Of a DNA stretch of 64,000 bases, positions 37,767 through 49,463 are shown piece by piece. Where the stretch lies: contig CAYSAA010000024.1 of assembly GCA_964428905.1 (NCBI GenBank), positions 7,870 to 71,869 on the forward strand, written 5' to 3'. The stretch comes from CAYSAA01 sp964428905. GTDB taxonomy: Bacteria; Atribacterota; Phoenicimicrobiia; Phoenicimicrobiales; Stramentimicrobiaceae. The notes beneath the pieces are model-generated. The model was not told where the DNA came from. It did no database searches and saw nothing but the letters and a program-made list of their open reading frames with translations. The stretch's first letter is position 1. Each line of letters begins with the position of its first letter. The position numbers and the translations under genes are program-made.

Positions 37767-39101
37767 TTATATCTTGTTATAATTGATACTTTCTCCCTCC
37801 AAATAAGAATCTTGCAACTCTTTGAGTCTTACCCTCACTATATCTCCTTTTTTTGCCGGTAAGTTCTTAATGCCAACTTTTATATAGTTATCAGTCAATC
37901 CATAGAAATATTGCAGATTATTTTTTTCTTCCTGGTATTCAACTAAAATATCTTTTTCTTTTCCTATGTTCTTTATAAAAAAATCATTGCGAAGCTGTCT
38001 TGATAAAGCAATGAGTTTTTGGCTTCTTTTTTTAATGACACTTGGTTCAATTTTTGATGGCAAAAAGGACGCCAAGCTGAAAGGCCTATCGGAGTAAGGG
38101 AAAACATGTATTTTGGCAAAAGCAATATCTTTTATAAATTCAAAGTTCTTATGAAATGAATTATCATCTTCCCCCGGGAAACCAACGATAACATCTGTGG
38201 TAATGGCTATATCCGTTATTTTACTTCGGATTTGTTTGATAATAGTTTTAAACTGTTCAGTGGTATATTTTCTATTCATCAGAGAAAGGATATTATCATC
38301 ACCACTCTGCAATGGAATGTGCAAATGATAACAAAGTTTAGGGGAGGCATTGAAAGTTTCAATTAATTCATCAGTAACCCATGGCATTTCAATTGAACTC
38401 AATCGTATTCTCTCGATACCGGAAAGCTTTTCTATTTTCTGAATTAATTTCGAGAGATTTATTTTTTCATCTATCAGGTCATTTCCGTAACTTCCCAGAT
38501 TAATTCCGAGTAGTACAATCTCCTTGTGACCATGGGATGCCAGATCATGAATTTCTGAAATTATTTCCTGGGAAGAACGACTTCTGGACCTTCCACGCAG
38601 GTAAGGTATCACACAATAGCTGCAAAATTGATTACACCCATCTTGTATTTTTACTAAGCCTCTTATGCGATTCCCGGTGCTGTGAAAGGAATTTTTAGTA
38701 TAACCAATAATATGACCAGCAGGCCGGAAAAAAATTAATCTTTGTTCAGAAACAAGAGAGATATTATGAAATATAGAGAAAATTTGTTCTTTATAATAAT
38801 TGCCAATAATATAGTATCTTAGATTTTGGCATTCTTTTATTGCCTGTAGATTAGATTGTACTCCACACCCGGTTACAATAATTGCAGCTGAGGGATTTAC
38901 TCTAGCAGCTTTTCTAATCATTTGTTTTGATTTTCGTTCGGCTTCTGATGTTACAGCACAGGTATTAATAATGAAAACATCTGCTTTTTCTTTAAATTCT
39001 ACAACCTGGTATCCATTTTTAATAAATTCATTTTTAATAGTACCTGTTTCGTATTGATTTACTTTACAGCCAATTGTCTTAAAGGCAACTTTTTGAGTCA
39101 A
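37767..39101 (-). CDS. mtaB: tRNA (t6A37)-methylthiotransferase MtaB
   Basis: A 444-residue radical SAM methylthiotransferase that converts t6A37 to ms2t6A37. The N-terminal KTIGCKVNQYET (the MtaB form of the first cysteine motif), NTCAVTSEAERKSKQ and TGCGVQ give the auxiliary cluster; the radical SAM cluster is in CNQFCSYCVIPYLRGRSRSR. It is the last gene of the heat-shock operon, the same place as in B. subtilis, and is 16 bases after dnaJ. Confidence 0.94.
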   Translation of the reverse strand: MTQKVAFKTIGCKVNQYETGTIKNEFIKNGYQVVEFKEKADVFIINTCAVTSEAERKSKQMIRKAARVNPSAAIIVTGCGVQSNLQAIKECQNLRYYIIGNYYKEQIFSIFHNISLVSEQRLIFFRPAGHIIGYTKNSFHSTGNRIRGLVKIQDGCNQFCSYCVIPYLRGRSRSRSSQEIISEIHDLASHGHKEIVLLGINLGSYGNDLIDEKINLSKLIQKIEKLSGIERIRLSSIEMPWVTDELIETFNASPKLCYHLHIPLQSGDDNILSLMNRKYTTEQFKTIIKQIRSKITDIAITTDVIVGFPGEDDNSFHKNFEFIKDIAFAKIHVFPYSDRPFSLASFLPSKIEPSVIKKRSQKLIALSRQLRNDFFIKNIGKEKDILVEYQEEKNNLQYFYGLTDNYIKVGIKNLPAKKGDIVRVRLKELQDSYLEGESINYNKI

Positions 39102-39117
39102 TTTTCTCCAACGGGAT

Positions 39118-40269
39118 TTATTTTTTGCTAAAAGTATCTTTTACTTTTTCAAAAAAATTCTTTTCACCAATTTTTTCGATATCTTCACCTGTTTCCTGTG
39201 CCAATTCATAAATTATATTTTTTGCTTTATTATTTAAATTCCTGGGTATCTCAACAATAATTTTTATATGTTCATCGCCCCTGTTTTTAGAACCTAATTT
39301 ATAAGCACCTTTACCTCGTAGCCGAAAAATAGTATTGCCCTGTGTTCCGGCAGGTATTCTCATCTTAACATTTCCTTCTAAGGTTGGGACCGTTGTTTCT
39401 CCACCCAAAATGGCGATGGGTAAGCTAATTCTTTGGTCACAATAAATATCCGCCCCACTTCGCTTAAATATGGGATGCTCCTTAACATAAAGCACAATAA
39501 ACAGATCACCGGAAGGGCCACCATTTTCCCCTGGTTCTCCCTTCCCGGAAAGTCTCAGTCTATGCCCGCTTTCTACACCGGCCAATATTTTTACATTAAT
39601 ACTTTTTACTTTTTTTATCTTTCCGGTCCCATGACATACTTTGCATGGTGTTTCGATAATCTGACCGGTTCCCTTGCATCTGGGACAAGTTTGGATATTA
39701 ATCGATTGTCCGAAAAATGTGTTTTGGGTCATCCTTATTTCGCCAGTTCCGTTACATTCCGGACAGGTTTTTTTTGATGTTCCGGGTTCTGCGCCACTTC
39801 CCTGACAGTGGCTACAGGTTTGCCAGACAGGTATTTGTATCTTTTTTTCGGCACCAAAAGCAGCCTCTTTCAGGTCAATTTCTAAGTTATACCTTAAATC
39901 AGATCCTTTTTTGGACCTTTGTCGTTGATAACTTCGCCGTGATCCCCCCCCAAAAAATGATTCAAAAATATCACTAAAACTACCAAAATCATCCATGCCT
40001 TCCCCATAAAAGTTTCGAAAGTCGAACCCGGCACCGGTATCGGCAGTATCAGCTGTACCAAATTGATCATATCTGGCTCTCTTCTCCGGATCACCCAAGA
40101 TTGCATAGGCCTCACCAATCTCTTTGAATTTTTTCTCTGCCTCTTCTTTGTTATTGGGATTGGCATCAGGATGAAGCTTTAATGCCAATTTACGAAATGC
40201 TTTTTTTATATCTTCCTGGCTGGCATCCTTGTTGATGCCCAGGATTTGGTAATAATCTTTACTTGCCAA
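39118..40269 (-). CDS. dnaJ: Chaperone DnaJ
   Basis: A 383-residue DnaK co-chaperone. J domain with the HPD triad (LALKLHPDANP, about residue 33), a Gly/Phe-rich segment, four zinc-binding repeats (CSHCQGSG, CPECNGTG, CPRCKGTG, CKVCHGTG) and the client-binding C-terminus. The likely start is TTG 40269, seven bases after GAGGG, giving MASKDYYQILG; the open frame continues 51 bases upstream. Confidence 0.96.
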   Translation of the reverse strand: MASKDYYQILGINKDASQEDIKKAFRKLALKLHPDANPNNKEEAEKKFKEIGEAYAILGDPEKRARYDQFGTADTADTGAGFDFRNFYGEGMDDFGSFSDIFESFFGGGSRRSYQRQRSKKGSDLRYNLEIDLKEAAFGAEKKIQIPVWQTCSHCQGSGAEPGTSKKTCPECNGTGEIRMTQNTFFGQSINIQTCPRCKGTGQIIETPCKVCHGTGKIKKVKSINVKILAGVESGHRLRLSGKGEPGENGGPSGDLFIVLYVKEHPIFKRSGADIYCDQRISLPIAILGGETTVPTLEGNVKMRIPAGTQGNTIFRLRGKGAYKLGSKNRGDEHIKIIVEIPRNLNNKAKNIIYELAQETGEDIEKIGEKNFFEKVKDTFSKK

Positions 40270-40451
40270 AACAAAACCCTCTTTAAAAGAAAATAGTACA
40301 AGATTTAGAAACCAGAGCAATAGAATATTGAAATAGTTTCTATATCACAGTTTATTTCTTCTCGTATATTATAGATAAATTTCATAACAACATCAATAAA
40401 AGATAAGTAATAATGATAATAATGTAATTATATTAAGTTAACTTTAATACT

Positions 40452-40506
40452 CGCTGAATCTCCCAGGGATTACTAACAAAATTTAAAAATCCCGGGAAAT
40501 CCAGCG
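40452..40506 (-). other. Imperfect stem-loop between dnaK and dnaJ
   Basis: Arms at 40452-40471 and 40489-40506 (CGCTG...GGGATT with AATCCCGGG...CAGCG) pair with small bulges around a 17-base AT-rich loop. No T run follows on the minus strand, so it is more likely an mRNA stability or processing element than a terminator. Confidence 0.45.
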
Positions 40507-40534
40507 ATAGATAGTATGCTTAATCTATTAATGA

Positions 40535-42493
40535 TTATTCTTTCTTGTTATTTTCTTCGTTTTCTTCCTGGTATTCTGCATCAAACACCTTCTCATCTTT
40601 TTGGGAATCCCCTGATTCCTCTGACTGGCTATCTGCAGAAGAAGTGCTTTCTCCCTGTCCCTGCTGTTTCTCCTGACTGGAAGTTTGTTTATACATCTCC
40701 TCAGCCAATTTATGAGAAGAGTTAGTTAGCTTCTCAATACCTGACTTCATCTGATCGATATCATCATCCTGCATCGCTTTTCTTAACTGGCTAATATTAT
40801 CGTTTATTTCATTTTTCATACTATCAGTGATTTTATCACCAGCATCTTTGATCGTTTTTTCTGTAGTATAGATCAGATTATCAGCCTGATTGTGCAATTC
40901 AACTTTTTCCTTTTGTTTAAGATCGTCTTCAGCATATTGCTCAGCTTCTTTTATCTTTTTCTGTATTTCCTCTTCTGTCAAACCACTGGAGTGTTTTATG
41001 GTAATCTTTTGTTCTTTCCCAGTTCCTTTATCCTGTGCTTTAACATTTAATATACCATTAGCATCAATATCAAAGGATACTTCGATTTGGGGAATACCCC
41101 TTGGTGCCGGCGGAATTCCCACCAACTGGAATCGTCCTAAACTGATATTATCTTTTGCCATCGGTCGTTCTCCCTGAAGTATATTGATATCGACAGCTGT
41201 CTGACTGTCAGTTGCAGTTGAGAATATTTGCTTCCGGGATGCCGGAATGGTGGTATTTTTTTCAATCAATTTCGTAAAGACACCTCCCAAAGTTTCAATG
41301 CCCAGGGATAGCGGAGTCACTTCTAATAACTGAATATCCTTAACACCCACATCTCCTTTAATTTTTCCGGCTTGAATGGCAGCACCCATAGCTACTACTT
41401 CATCAGGATTAACACCTTTATGTGGTTCTTTCCCAAATATTTTCTTTACAATTTCATGAACTTTGGGCATCCTTGTTTGACCGCCCACCAAAATAACCTC
41501 ATCAATATCATCAGCTGTTAACTTTGCATCTGCCAGTGCTTTCTTACACGGTTCAATTGTTTTTTCTAAAAGGTCATTAGTTAACTGTTCCAGTTTTGCT
41601 CTGGTTAAGGTAAAATTTAAATGCTTTGGGCCACTGGCATCAGCAGTAATAAAAGGTAAATTAATATCCGTTTCCATTGATGAAGATAATTCACATTTCG
41701 CCTTCTCAGAAGCTTCCTTTAATCTTTGTAAAGCCATTTGGTCTTTACTTAAATCAATGCCCTGATCCTTCTTAAAACTATCAATAAGCCAGTTGATGAC
41801 TCGTTGGTCAAAGTCATCACCTCCCAGGAAAGTATCTCCGTTGGTCGATTTGACTTCAAAGAGACCTTCGTCTAAGTCCAGAATTGAAATGTCGAAGGTT
41901 CCGCCTCCCAGGTCAAAGACCGCAATTTTTTCTTTTTTATCTTTTTTATCCAAACCATAAGATAGAGATGCAGCTGTGGGCTCATTAATAATTCTAAGTA
42001 CGTTTAAGCCAGCAATACGCCCGGCTGCTTTGGTTGCTTCCCGCTGATTATCATTAAAATAAGCAGGAACAGTAATGACCGCATCTTTTACCTCTTCTCC
42101 CAGATGATCCTCCGCAGATTGTTTCAATTTTTGCAAAATCATAGCAGAAATCTCTTGCGGACTATATTGTTTATCCTTAACTTTAATCATAACATCAGTA
42201 TGCTCGCCTTCAACAATATCATAAGATAGTACTTTCTTGATTTCCTTTACCTCAGAATCATTATACCGTCGGCCAATAAAACGTTTCACCGAATAAATGG
42301 TATTTTTGGAATTAGTTACAGCCTGTCTTTTTGCCAATAATCCAACCAGGCGTTCTCCTTTTTTACTGAAGGCAACCATTGATGGTGTTGTTCTGCTACC
42401 TTCTTTGTTTTCTATGACCATAGGTTTGCCACCTTCCATCACAGAAACAACCGAATTTGTGGTACCTAAGTCAATGCCAATTGCTTTAGCCAT
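40535..42493 (-). CDS. dnaK: Chaperone DnaK (Hsp70)
   Basis: A 652-residue chaperone. The ATPase domain begins [19 protein letters not shown] and has the [14 protein letters not shown] and GGQTRMP motifs; the linker and substrate domain follow ([16 protein letters not shown]). A Gln/Ser-rich tail (about 605-640) precedes the acidic DAEYQEEN terminus, the usual arrangement in Gram-positive-like proteins lacking an EEVD. ATG 42493 has an AGGAGG SD. Confidence 0.97.
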   Translation of the reverse strand: MAKAIGIDLGTTNSVVSVMEGGKPMVIENKEGSRTTPSMVAFSKKGERLVGLLAKRQAVTNSKNTIYSVKRFIGRRYNDSEVKEIKKVLSYDIVEGEHTDVMIKVKDKQYSPQEISAMILQKLKQSAEDHLGEEVKDAVITVPAYFNDNQREATKAAGRIAGLNVLRIINEPTAASLSYGLDKKDKKEKIAVFDLGGGTFDISILDLDEGLFEVKSTNGDTFLGGDDFDQRVINWLIDSFKKDQGIDLSKDQMALQRLKEASEKAKCELSSSMETDINLPFITADASGPKHLNFTLTRAKLEQLTNDLLEKTIEPCKKALADAKLTADDIDEVILVGGQTRMPKVHEIVKKIFGKEPHKGVNPDEVVAMGAAIQAGKIKGDVGVKDIQLLEVTPLSLGIETLGGVFTKLIEKNTTIPASRKQIFSTATDSQTAVDINILQGERPMAKDNISLGRFQLVGIPPAPRGIPQIEVSFDIDANGILNVKAQDKGTGKEQKITIKHSSGLTEEEIQKKIKEAEQYAEDDLKQKEKVELHNQADNLIYTTEKTIKDAGDKITDSMKNEINDNISQLRKAMQDDDIDQMKSGIEKLTNSSHKLAEEMYKQTSSQEKQQGQGESTSSADSQSEESGDSQKDEKVFDAEYQEENEENNKKE

Positions 42494-42507
42494 AATATAT
42501 TTCCTCC

Positions 42508-43176
42508 TTATATCTCGTCATTATCATTATTTTTATTATTTTTATTATCTTGATTGTCGGAAATCTTAGAATCCTTATCTTCTTCACGAGATTCCTTTTT
42601 TGATTTTCCTTTGGAAACCTTCACCAGAGAAGGCCTAACAACCTTTGATTTCAGATAGTATCCCTTGGTGATTTCTTCCATCACCATATCTTCCGCATAT
42701 TGATCTGATTCTACCTGCATGATTGCTTCATGGCAATAAGGGTCAAATTTCTCTCCCACAGCCATAATCGGTTTTAACCCTTCTTTTTCTAAAATATTCC
42801 GGAATTCTTTTAACGTACCCTGAATTCCTTCCTTGATTGTTTCTGGCTGATGTTCTTTATTATTAGCATAGGAAACAGCCCTTTCCAGATTATCAATAAC
42901 AGATAAGAGTCTACAGATTAAATCCTGCTTGGCATATTCCATAAATTCTTGTTTTTTCTTTTCTTCTCGCTTTTTATAATTTTCAAAATCAGCCTGCATT
43001 CTTGTTAATTGGTCTTTATAATGTCTTTCACTTTCTTGCATATCTCTAAGTTTTTTTATAATTTCCCCTAATTCTATTTCCTTTTCTTGCAATTCGTTTT
43101 TTTTATCAGTTAGCTCTGCAAGAATGTCCGTTTTTTTCATTTTTTTATATTTTTCTTTCTCCTGGTGGTGAACCAT
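42508..43176 (-). CDS. grpE: Nucleotide exchange factor GrpE
   Basis: A 222-residue DnaK exchange factor with a long N-terminal coiled coil (about 15-90), [15 protein letters not shown] and the C-terminal beta domain ([34 protein letters not shown]). The ATG at 43176 has GGAGG six bases upstream; a TTG at 43182 is too close to that SD. The C-terminal tail is rich in Lys, Asp and Asn. Confidence 0.93.
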   Translation of the reverse strand: MVHHQEKEKYKKMKKTDILAELTDKKNELQEKEIELGEIIKKLRDMQESERHYKDQLTRMQADFENYKKREEKKKQEFMEYAKQDLICRLLSVIDNLERAVSYANNKEHQPETIKEGIQGTLKEFRNILEKEGLKPIMAVGEKFDPYCHEAIMQVESDQYAEDMVMEEITKGYYLKSKVVRPSLVKVSKGKSKKESREEDKDSKISDNQDNKNNKNNDNDEI

Positions 43177-43316
43177 TCTCAACCTCCGTCCATATAAGAT
43201 TTGCCTTTTACAAAAATTTCTCTAAATATATTCTTTAGCACAAAATAAAATATATTCCTGTAAATTATAATTAAACTCCCGTACTTCTAATACTTATTTT
43301 CAATCCTATCAAATCA

Positions 43317-44348
43317 TTATTCAGATAAAATATCACTTAAGCGGTTAGCAATAAAATTTAAGATAGAAACCGCTTTGGAATAATTCATCCGGGTCGGTCC
43401 CAGAACACTGATTGCCCCCATCGGCTTCCCTTTAATAAAATATGCTTTAGTAATTACGCTGCAATCCTGCATGACTTCTTGTTCCAGTTCACTTCCAATA
43501 ACAATATCGAAACGTTTGCTTAAAAGAGACTTTTTAATGATTTGTACCAGGTTTTTTTCTTCTTCAATGAAATCAAAAAGATAATTTAATTTATCTATTT
43601 CCTTATTAAACTCTGGCTGCCGAAGCATATAACCCCGGTTTCCTAAAAATATTTTTGTCTCATCATCCTGAAAATGGAAACAATTTTCAATCAATTTCCA
43701 AATTGATTCCATTGTTCTATACTTAAAATAATACTGGTAAATTTTTTCTAACATTTCTTCATTGACAATTTCCAGACTTTTACCGTAAAATTCTTTTTTG
43801 ATAATCCTGGCAATGTCTTCTAAATTCTCTTCAGAAATTTCACAGTTTGCTTTCATAATTTTCTGAAAGAACAACCCGCTATTGGTAATTAAGGTTACCA
43901 GAACACGGTGATTGTCCAATGCAATAAAATGTATATCCTCTAACGTATCACTGACCATATTTGTTGCTAAGACTACTCCTAAATTATTTGTCAATCGGGA
44001 AACCAATTTAGAGGTAATTATCATCATCTCATTAAAATCTCTTCTGGTCTTGTATTGTTCTATAACTTCCTGCCTATCTTCTTGACTGAGATTGACAATT
44101 TTATTTGACATTAAACGGTTCACATAAAATCGATAACCCTTATCTGTAGGCACACGCCCGGCAGAAGTGTGCGGTTTTTTTAGAAAACCCAGTTTTTCTA
44201 ATACCAGCATATCATGACGCACGGTCGCCGAACTAACGTGTAGTCCATTCTTTTTTACAATCATTTCTGAACTAATGGGTTCTGCCGTAGTAATATAGCG
44301 ATGAACTACGGCATTTAAAATAGCTTTCATTCTATCATTTATAACCAT
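43317..44348 (-). CDS. hrcA: Heat-inducible transcription repressor HrcA
   Basis: A 343-residue repressor that binds CIRCE when folded by GroE chaperones. The winged-helix N-terminus (RYITTAEPISSEMIVKKNGLHVSSATVRHDMLVLEKLGFL, about 15-55) and the PHTSAGRVPTDKGYRFYV motif are diagnostic. ATG 44348 has GAGGTG six bases upstream. Its own operator lies only 16 bases before the start, so it represses itself and the grpE-dnaK-dnaJ genes behind it. Confidence 0.95.
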   Translation of the reverse strand: MVINDRMKAILNAVVHRYITTAEPISSEMIVKKNGLHVSSATVRHDMLVLEKLGFLKKPHTSAGRVPTDKGYRFYVNRLMSNKIVNLSQEDRQEVIEQYKTRRDFNEMMIITSKLVSRLTNNLGVVLATNMVSDTLEDIHFIALDNHRVLVTLITNSGLFFQKIMKANCEISEENLEDIARIIKKEFYGKSLEIVNEEMLEKIYQYYFKYRTMESIWKLIENCFHFQDDETKIFLGNRGYMLRQPEFNKEIDKLNYLFDFIEEEKNLVQIIKKSLLSKRFDIVIGSELEQEVMQDCSVITKAYFIKGKPMGAISVLGPTRMNYSKAVSILNFIANRLSDILSE

Positions 44349-44363
44349 GATAAACACCTCAAA

Positions 44364-44390
44364 TTAGCACTCTATTGATGAGAGTGCTAA
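44364..44390 (-). promoter_or_regulatory. CIRCE operator for HrcA
   Basis: A perfect inverted repeat TTAGCACTC (44364-44372), 9-base spacer, GAGTGCTAA (44382-44390), identical to the CIRCE consensus, between the hrcA promoter and its start codon. No second copy is seen elsewhere in the window. Confidence 0.97.
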
Positions 44391-44400
44391 TTACTATAAT

Positions 44401-44429
44401 AACATATCACTCACCTCATTATTTGTCAA
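44401..44429 (-). promoter_or_regulatory. Promoter of the hrcA heat-shock operon
   Basis: On the minus strand a perfect -35 TTGACA (44429-44424) is followed after 17 bases by TATGTT (44406-44401). The CIRCE lies just downstream, so bound HrcA would block the start. Confidence 0.75.
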
Positions 44430-44485
44430 GACTTGCAAAAAAATATTACAAAAGTCATGATAGATAGTTAGTATGGTCAGCATTT

Positions 44486-45631
44486 TTAATCCAGAAATTC
44501 CATAAATGCAATATTGGCCAAGGCTATCCCTTTCTTAGTCAAAAAATAATTAGATCCATTGGTATCCAAGAGAGCTTGTTCTCTTAAACGTTTCAGCTGT
44601 TCAGAGAATACTTCTTCAATAGGTTTATTAAATTTTACGATAAAATCATGCCTGGATAACCCTTCCATCATTCGTAACTTTAAAATTACAGTCTCTGCCA
44701 TTTTCTCCCTCAATGGCAAAATTTCCTTTGATTGGATTGGTAAAATACCATGCTCAAGTAAGTGGATATATTGATTTAAGTTACTGTAATTTTGAAAACG
44801 TTTATTTTCAATATATGATGTTGAAGATGCTCCTAATCCTAAATAAGGTAGATTTTTCCAGTATATCTGATTGTGTATACAACGTTTATCCGGTAATGCA
44901 AAATTGGATATCTCGTAATGTTCATAACCGTACCCAGCTAAAAAATCAACAGCTTTTTGATACATATCATAAGCAACATCATCTGAAGGGATTTTCAATA
45001 AACCATTTTTTATAAGATTTTCAAAGGGTGTCCCCTGTTCAATAGACAAACTATAGAGAGAGACATGTTCAGGATAAAGTTGCACAATTTTCTCTAAAGT
45101 TCTGTTTAAATGCTTTAATGTTTGCCCCGGCAATCCAAACATCACATCAAGATTAATGTTCTTAAATCCTGCCTCCCTGGCAATACGATAACTATACCAG
45201 ATATCCTGTTCATTATGAATTCGCCCTATTTTTTGGAGTATTCTGTTACTGAAAGATTGCGCACCCAGGCTAAGACGATTTATTCCTGCCTGAAATAAGT
45301 TATTTGCCTTTTCCTGATCAAAGGTTGCAGGGTTACTTTCAATCGTAATTTCAATAGTTTTATTGATCTTAAAACGGCTGAAACATAATTTTAATATTTC
45401 ACCAATCTGCTGCCCGCTTAAGATAGTTGGTGTTCCACCTCCCAGATAGATAGATTGTACGACTATTTCAGGTATTTTTTGACTGTAAATTATAATCTCT
45501 TTTTTTAAGGCATTGAGGTAATTTTGCTTCATTAATTCGTTGTTGGGAACGATGGAAAAAAAATCACAATAGGGGCATTTGGATTTACAAAAAGGAATAT
45601 GGATATACAAACCTGTATTCATAAAGTTCAT
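44486..45631 (-). CDS. hemW: Radical SAM heme chaperone HemW
   Basis: A 381-residue radical SAM protein of the HemN-like group. The cluster motif CKSKCPYCDFF (C-x3-C-x2-C-x-F) at about residues 15-25 and GGGTPTIL at about 65 are typical of HemW; true HemN features are lacking and the size fits HemW. Lying 15 bases after lepA and before hrcA is the standard location. No strong SD precedes ATG 45631. Confidence 0.9.
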   Translation of the reverse strand: MNFMNTGLYIHIPFCKSKCPYCDFFSIVPNNELMKQNYLNALKKEIIIYSQKIPEIVVQSIYLGGGTPTILSGQQIGEILKLCFSRFKINKTIEITIESNPATFDQEKANNLFQAGINRLSLGAQSFSNRILQKIGRIHNEQDIWYSYRIAREAGFKNINLDVMFGLPGQTLKHLNRTLEKIVQLYPEHVSLYSLSIEQGTPFENLIKNGLLKIPSDDVAYDMYQKAVDFLAGYGYEHYEISNFALPDKRCIHNQIYWKNLPYLGLGASSTSYIENKRFQNYSNLNQYIHLLEHGILPIQSKEILPLREKMAETVILKLRMMEGLSRHDFIVKFNKPIEEVFSEQLKRLREQALLDTNGSNYFLTKKGIALANIAFMEFLD

Positions 45632-45646
45632 GGTTATTATAGTATT

Positions 45647-47446
45647 TTAATCGATTTTCAAAACACTCATAAAGGCTTCTTGCGGTATTTCTACCTTTCC
45701 AACTCTTTTCATTCTTTTCTTGCCGGCTTTTTGTTTTTCCAGTAGTTTTCTTTTTCTGGTAATATCTCCTCCATAGCACTTTGCCAGGACATTTTTCTTT
45801 AATGCCTTTACTGTGGAACGGGCAATAATTTTTTGATTGATTTTGGCCTGTATCGGAACATCAAACATCTGACGGGGAATAACGGTTTTAAGATTGTCTA
45901 CTAATCTACGAGCCCGATCGTATGCCTTATCTTTGTGACAGATAAAAGACAGGTTGTCAACTACATCCTGATTGACCAATAAATCTACTTTGGTTAATGG
46001 TGCTGCCTGGTAATCAATAATTTGATAATCCACAGTGGCATACCCCTTACTGATTGACTTAATTCGGTCATAAAAATCGAGCATAATTTCATTTAGTGGC
46101 AAATGGTAAATCAGACGAGCCCTGTCCTGATCAAGGTATTCTAAATTTTTAAATAACCCTCTCCTTTCCTGCACTAACTCCATAACCCCGCCAAGGAATA
46201 AGCTGGGTAGTACAATGGTTAACTGAATGAATGGTTCTTCTATAAAATCAATGGCATTGCTCTCAGGCAAAGATGATGGGTTGTTAATTTCAATGACCTC
46301 TTTATTCTTTAGATGAACCCGATATAAAACACTTGGTGTAGTAGCAATTAATTGAATCTTGTATTCTCTTTCCAATCGTTCCTGAATAATCTCCATATGC
46401 AACAAACCCAGGAAACCACAACGGAAACCAAATCCTAAAGCAGGTGAACTTTCTACCGCATAATTAATAGCCGAATCATTCAAACTGAGTTTTTCAAGGG
46501 CATATTTTAGGTTATGATAATCATCATTTTCCACAGGATAAAAACTGCAAAAAACAACCGGAGATACTTTTTTATAACCTGGTAAACGATGTTCTGAAGG
46601 ATGTTCGGCATCGGTAATGGTATCGCCAACCTTGGTTAGGCTGATATCTTTAAAACCGGCAGTTAAATAACCTACCTCCCCTACAGAAAGTTGATCAACT
46701 TTTTTTCTTTTAAGGCCAAATATGCCTATTTCACTTACTTCGTATGTCCTTTTATTGGACATAGTCTGGATCTTCATACCTGACCTTACGCTGCCATTGA
46801 CAATTCTTAAATAAACAATAGAGCCCTGATAGGAGTTATAAACTGAATCGAAAATTAAAGCTTGTAACGGTTTTTTATCGCTTCCGCCCGGACAAGGTAT
46901 ATATTGTACAATGGCATCAAGTATCTCCCTGATGCCGGTTCCGTCCTTGGCACTAGTCATAAAAATCGGGTTTTCTTCCAATCCTTTTATTTTTCTGATT
47001 TCTTTTTTTACCCTATCCGGGTTAGCAGTAAGGAGATCAATCTTATTAATAACCGGTATAATAGCCAGATGATTTTCTAAAGCCATTTGTACATTGGCAA
47101 TTGTTTGTGCCTGTACTCCCTGAGCGGCATCCACTACCAACAATGCTCCTTCACAGGCTGCCAGGCTTCGAGATACCTCATATGAAAAATCTACATGACC
47201 CGGAGTATCTATGAGGTTAAAGATATATTGATGTCCGTTATCAACTTTATACAATAAACGAACTGCCTTGGATTTAATGGTAATACCTTTTTCTCTTTCT
47301 AAATCCATATCATCAAGTACCTGGTCTCTTCTTTCTCTTTGGCTGATTGTCTCAGTTAGTTCCAAAATCCGATCAGCAAGGGTAGATTTGCCGTGATCAA
47401 TATGGGCAATAATGGAAAAATTTCGAATTTCTTCTTTTCTAATCAT
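45647..47446 (-). CDS. lepA: Elongation factor 4 (LepA)
   Basis: A 599-residue ribosomal back-translocase-like GTPase. G domain motifs: [13 protein letters not shown] at about 14-26, DTPGHVDF and NKIDL. The LepA-specific C-terminal domain ([24 protein letters not shown]) ends the protein. ATG 47446 overlaps the murJ stop by 8 bases. Confidence 0.97.
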   Translation of the reverse strand: MIRKEEIRNFSIIAHIDHGKSTLADRILELTETISQRERRDQVLDDMDLEREKGITIKSKAVRLLYKVDNGHQYIFNLIDTPGHVDFSYEVSRSLAACEGALLVVDAAQGVQAQTIANVQMALENHLAIIPVINKIDLLTANPDRVKKEIRKIKGLEENPIFMTSAKDGTGIREILDAIVQYIPCPGGSDKKPLQALIFDSVYNSYQGSIVYLRIVNGSVRSGMKIQTMSNKRTYEVSEIGIFGLKRKKVDQLSVGEVGYLTAGFKDISLTKVGDTITDAEHPSEHRLPGYKKVSPVVFCSFYPVENDDYHNLKYALEKLSLNDSAINYAVESSPALGFGFRCGFLGLLHMEIIQERLEREYKIQLIATTPSVLYRVHLKNKEVIEINNPSSLPESNAIDFIEEPFIQLTIVLPSLFLGGVMELVQERRGLFKNLEYLDQDRARLIYHLPLNEIMLDFYDRIKSISKGYATVDYQIIDYQAAPLTKVDLLVNQDVVDNLSFICHKDKAYDRARRLVDNLKTVIPRQMFDVPIQAKINQKIIARSTVKALKKNVLAKCYGGDITRKRKLLEKQKAGKKRMKRVGKVEIPQEAFMSVLKID

Positions 47447-49031
47447 TTTCGCTCTCTTCCCTCAATTTTCCCTTCATCAATTTTTTTATTAATTGTCTAG
47501 CATTTTGAAATTCCGGGATACCCATCATTATACCACTAAAGTAATAAACCATTAATCCCAATATGACCGATATCGTAACCTGACCAACCTGAATTATTTT
47601 AACATTCAGGTCAAGGATAGAGCCAAAATATTGAGCAACAATCCAACAAACAATACCCATCAAGATAGAAGCTGAGCATATTTTCCAGAAAAATTTGGAT
47701 AGCCCTGCTAAAAATATGCCATTTACTTTCTTATTCAGGGAAATACTCAAAATAGTCAAATGCAGGAGAGCAGCAATTGATGTTGCCAGGGCTATTCCGG
47801 CATGGGCTAAATAACGTACCAGAACAAGATCTAATACAATGTTAAAGATAACCACAAAAATACCGATTCTAAGTGGAGTGCGAGTATCTTTCAATGCATA
47901 AAAGGTACTAATTACCAATCTCAATGTAGCAGTGGCAAATAACCCAATGGTATAACAGACCAGTGCAATTTCGGTCATATTGGTATCCTGAGAACTGAAT
48001 AAACCATGTTCGTAAAACAGTTTGATAATAGGATGGCTAAGCACAATTAAACCAATGGTAGAAGGCAAGATAAAGAGAGAAATGATTTTTATTCCAAAAG
48101 AAAAGCTGCTTTTCAGTTTATCATACTGCTCTTTAGCAACATGTTGGGAAAGAGTAGGAAGAATGGCAATAGAAAGAGCAATACCGAATACGCCCAGAGG
48201 AAATTGCATCAGTCTATTGGCATAATACAAAGCAGAGATACTGCCATGTGCCAGATAAGAAGCAATAATCCTGTCAACAACAAAATTGATTTTATCAATT
48301 GCCAGGCCAAACATCGCTGGTACCAAAAGATGGAAAAGTATTTTCATTCCGGGGTCCTGAAAGTTTAAAATCAATTTATAATGAAACCGTTTTTTAACTA
48401 ATGCAGGGATATGAATTAAAGCTTGTGCTAATCCCCCAATAATAACTCCCAGGGCTAAACTGTAAATACCCATTTCTGTCGTATAGAATAAGGCAAAACT
48501 AATAATGCCAATGTTTAACATGGCTGGTGCAAATGCCGGAATAAAAAATTGTCTAAAAGAATTCAAAATAGCCATAAATAATGCTGCAATTGCCGCAAAC
48601 CCAATATAGGGAAACATGATTTTTGTTAAGCGAATGGTCAATAAATATTTCTCCGGCTCAAGTTTAAACCCACTGGCAACAATATTAACAATCAAGGGTG
48701 CCCCCCAGATACCCAACAAAATAATAGTAGTAAGGGTAATAATCAAAATATTCAGAACATTACTGGCAAAGGCATCGGATTTTTTCCTATCATCATATGC
48801 CAGGTAATCTGAAAAAACTGGTATAAAAGTAGTATTCAAAGCCCCTTCCCCCAGGAAGCTTCTTAATAAATTGGGTATCATGAATGCTACAAAAAAAGCA
48901 TCTGTCTCAATGCCTGCCCCAAATTGGTTGGAGATAACTATCTCTCTACCCAATCCCAATATTCGGCATAAAAGTGTTGCAATCATTACAATCCCGGTAT
49001 ATTTGGCTACTCGAACATTACTACTTGTCAT
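47439..49031 (-). CDS. murJ: Lipid II flippase MurJ (MviN)
   Basis: A 530-residue MOP-superfamily membrane protein with about 14 helices that flips the wall precursor lipid II. N-terminal [32 protein letters not shown] and [18 protein letters not shown] are characteristic. It diverges from rpsT, which starts 113 bases away on the other strand. Confidence 0.93.
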   Translation of the reverse strand: MTSSNVRVAKYTGIVMIATLLCRILGLGREIVISNQFGAGIETDAFFVAFMIPNLLRSFLGEGALNTTFIPVFSDYLAYDDRKKSDAFASNVLNILIITLTTIILLGIWGAPLIVNIVASGFKLEPEKYLLTIRLTKIMFPYIGFAAIAALFMAILNSFRQFFIPAFAPAMLNIGIISFALFYTTEMGIYSLALGVIIGGLAQALIHIPALVKKRFHYKLILNFQDPGMKILFHLLVPAMFGLAIDKINFVVDRIIASYLAHGSISALYYANRLMQFPLGVFGIALSIAILPTLSQHVAKEQYDKLKSSFSFGIKIISLFILPSTIGLIVLSHPIIKLFYEHGLFSSQDTNMTEIALVCYTIGLFATATLRLVISTFYALKDTRTPLRIGIFVVIFNIVLDLVLVRYLAHAGIALATSIAALLHLTILSISLNKKVNGIFLAGLSKFFWKICSASILMGIVCWIVAQYFGSILDLNVKIIQVGQVTISVILGLMVYYFSGIMMGIPEFQNARQLIKKLMKGKLREESEND

Positions 49032-49144
49032 TCTTTAAAACCCCAAAATATTGTTATATAAAATAGCTTTTTATAACTGCTTGCTTTTAATTTTAAAAGA
49101 TGTTAAAATTTACCAGCAAAATTATTTTCAGAAAGGATATTAAC

Positions 49145-49450
49145 ATGCCTATTATCAAATCAGCCATTAAAAGGGTGAAAATATCAGAAAAACAACATCA
49201 AAGGAATTCTGCTTATAAATCAAAAGTTAAAACATTAATTAAAAAATATGATAATTCACTTGCCAGTGAAAATCTGGAAGATGCCAATCAATACTATCAT
49301 CAATGTATCTCTATTTTGGACAAAGCTGCGCAAAAAGGTATTCTGGCCAAAAATACTGTTGCCAGAAAGAAGTCTTTGTTATCAAAGAAACTTCTGCTTC
49401 TCAGCCAAAACAAGCAGGCAAAAAATACCAAGAGTGATGAAAAGAAATAA
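49145..49450 (+). CDS. rpsT: Ribosomal protein S20
   Basis: A 101-residue basic 16S rRNA-binding protein. The start MPIIKSAIKRVKISEKQHQRNS at ATG 49145 has a GAAAGGA SD; the open frame extends to 49100 without family sequence. The first residues normally read MPNIKSA. It is the only plus-strand gene between 10.5 and 61 kb, convergent with holA 13 bases away, as rpsT and holA are in many Gram-positives. Confidence 0.93.
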   Translation: MPIIKSAIKRVKISEKQHQRNSAYKSKVKTLIKKYDNSLASENLEDANQYYHQCISILDKAAQKGILAKNTVARKKSLLSKKLLLLSQNKQAKNTKSDEKK

Positions 49451-49463
49451 AGAAAACCGTGTG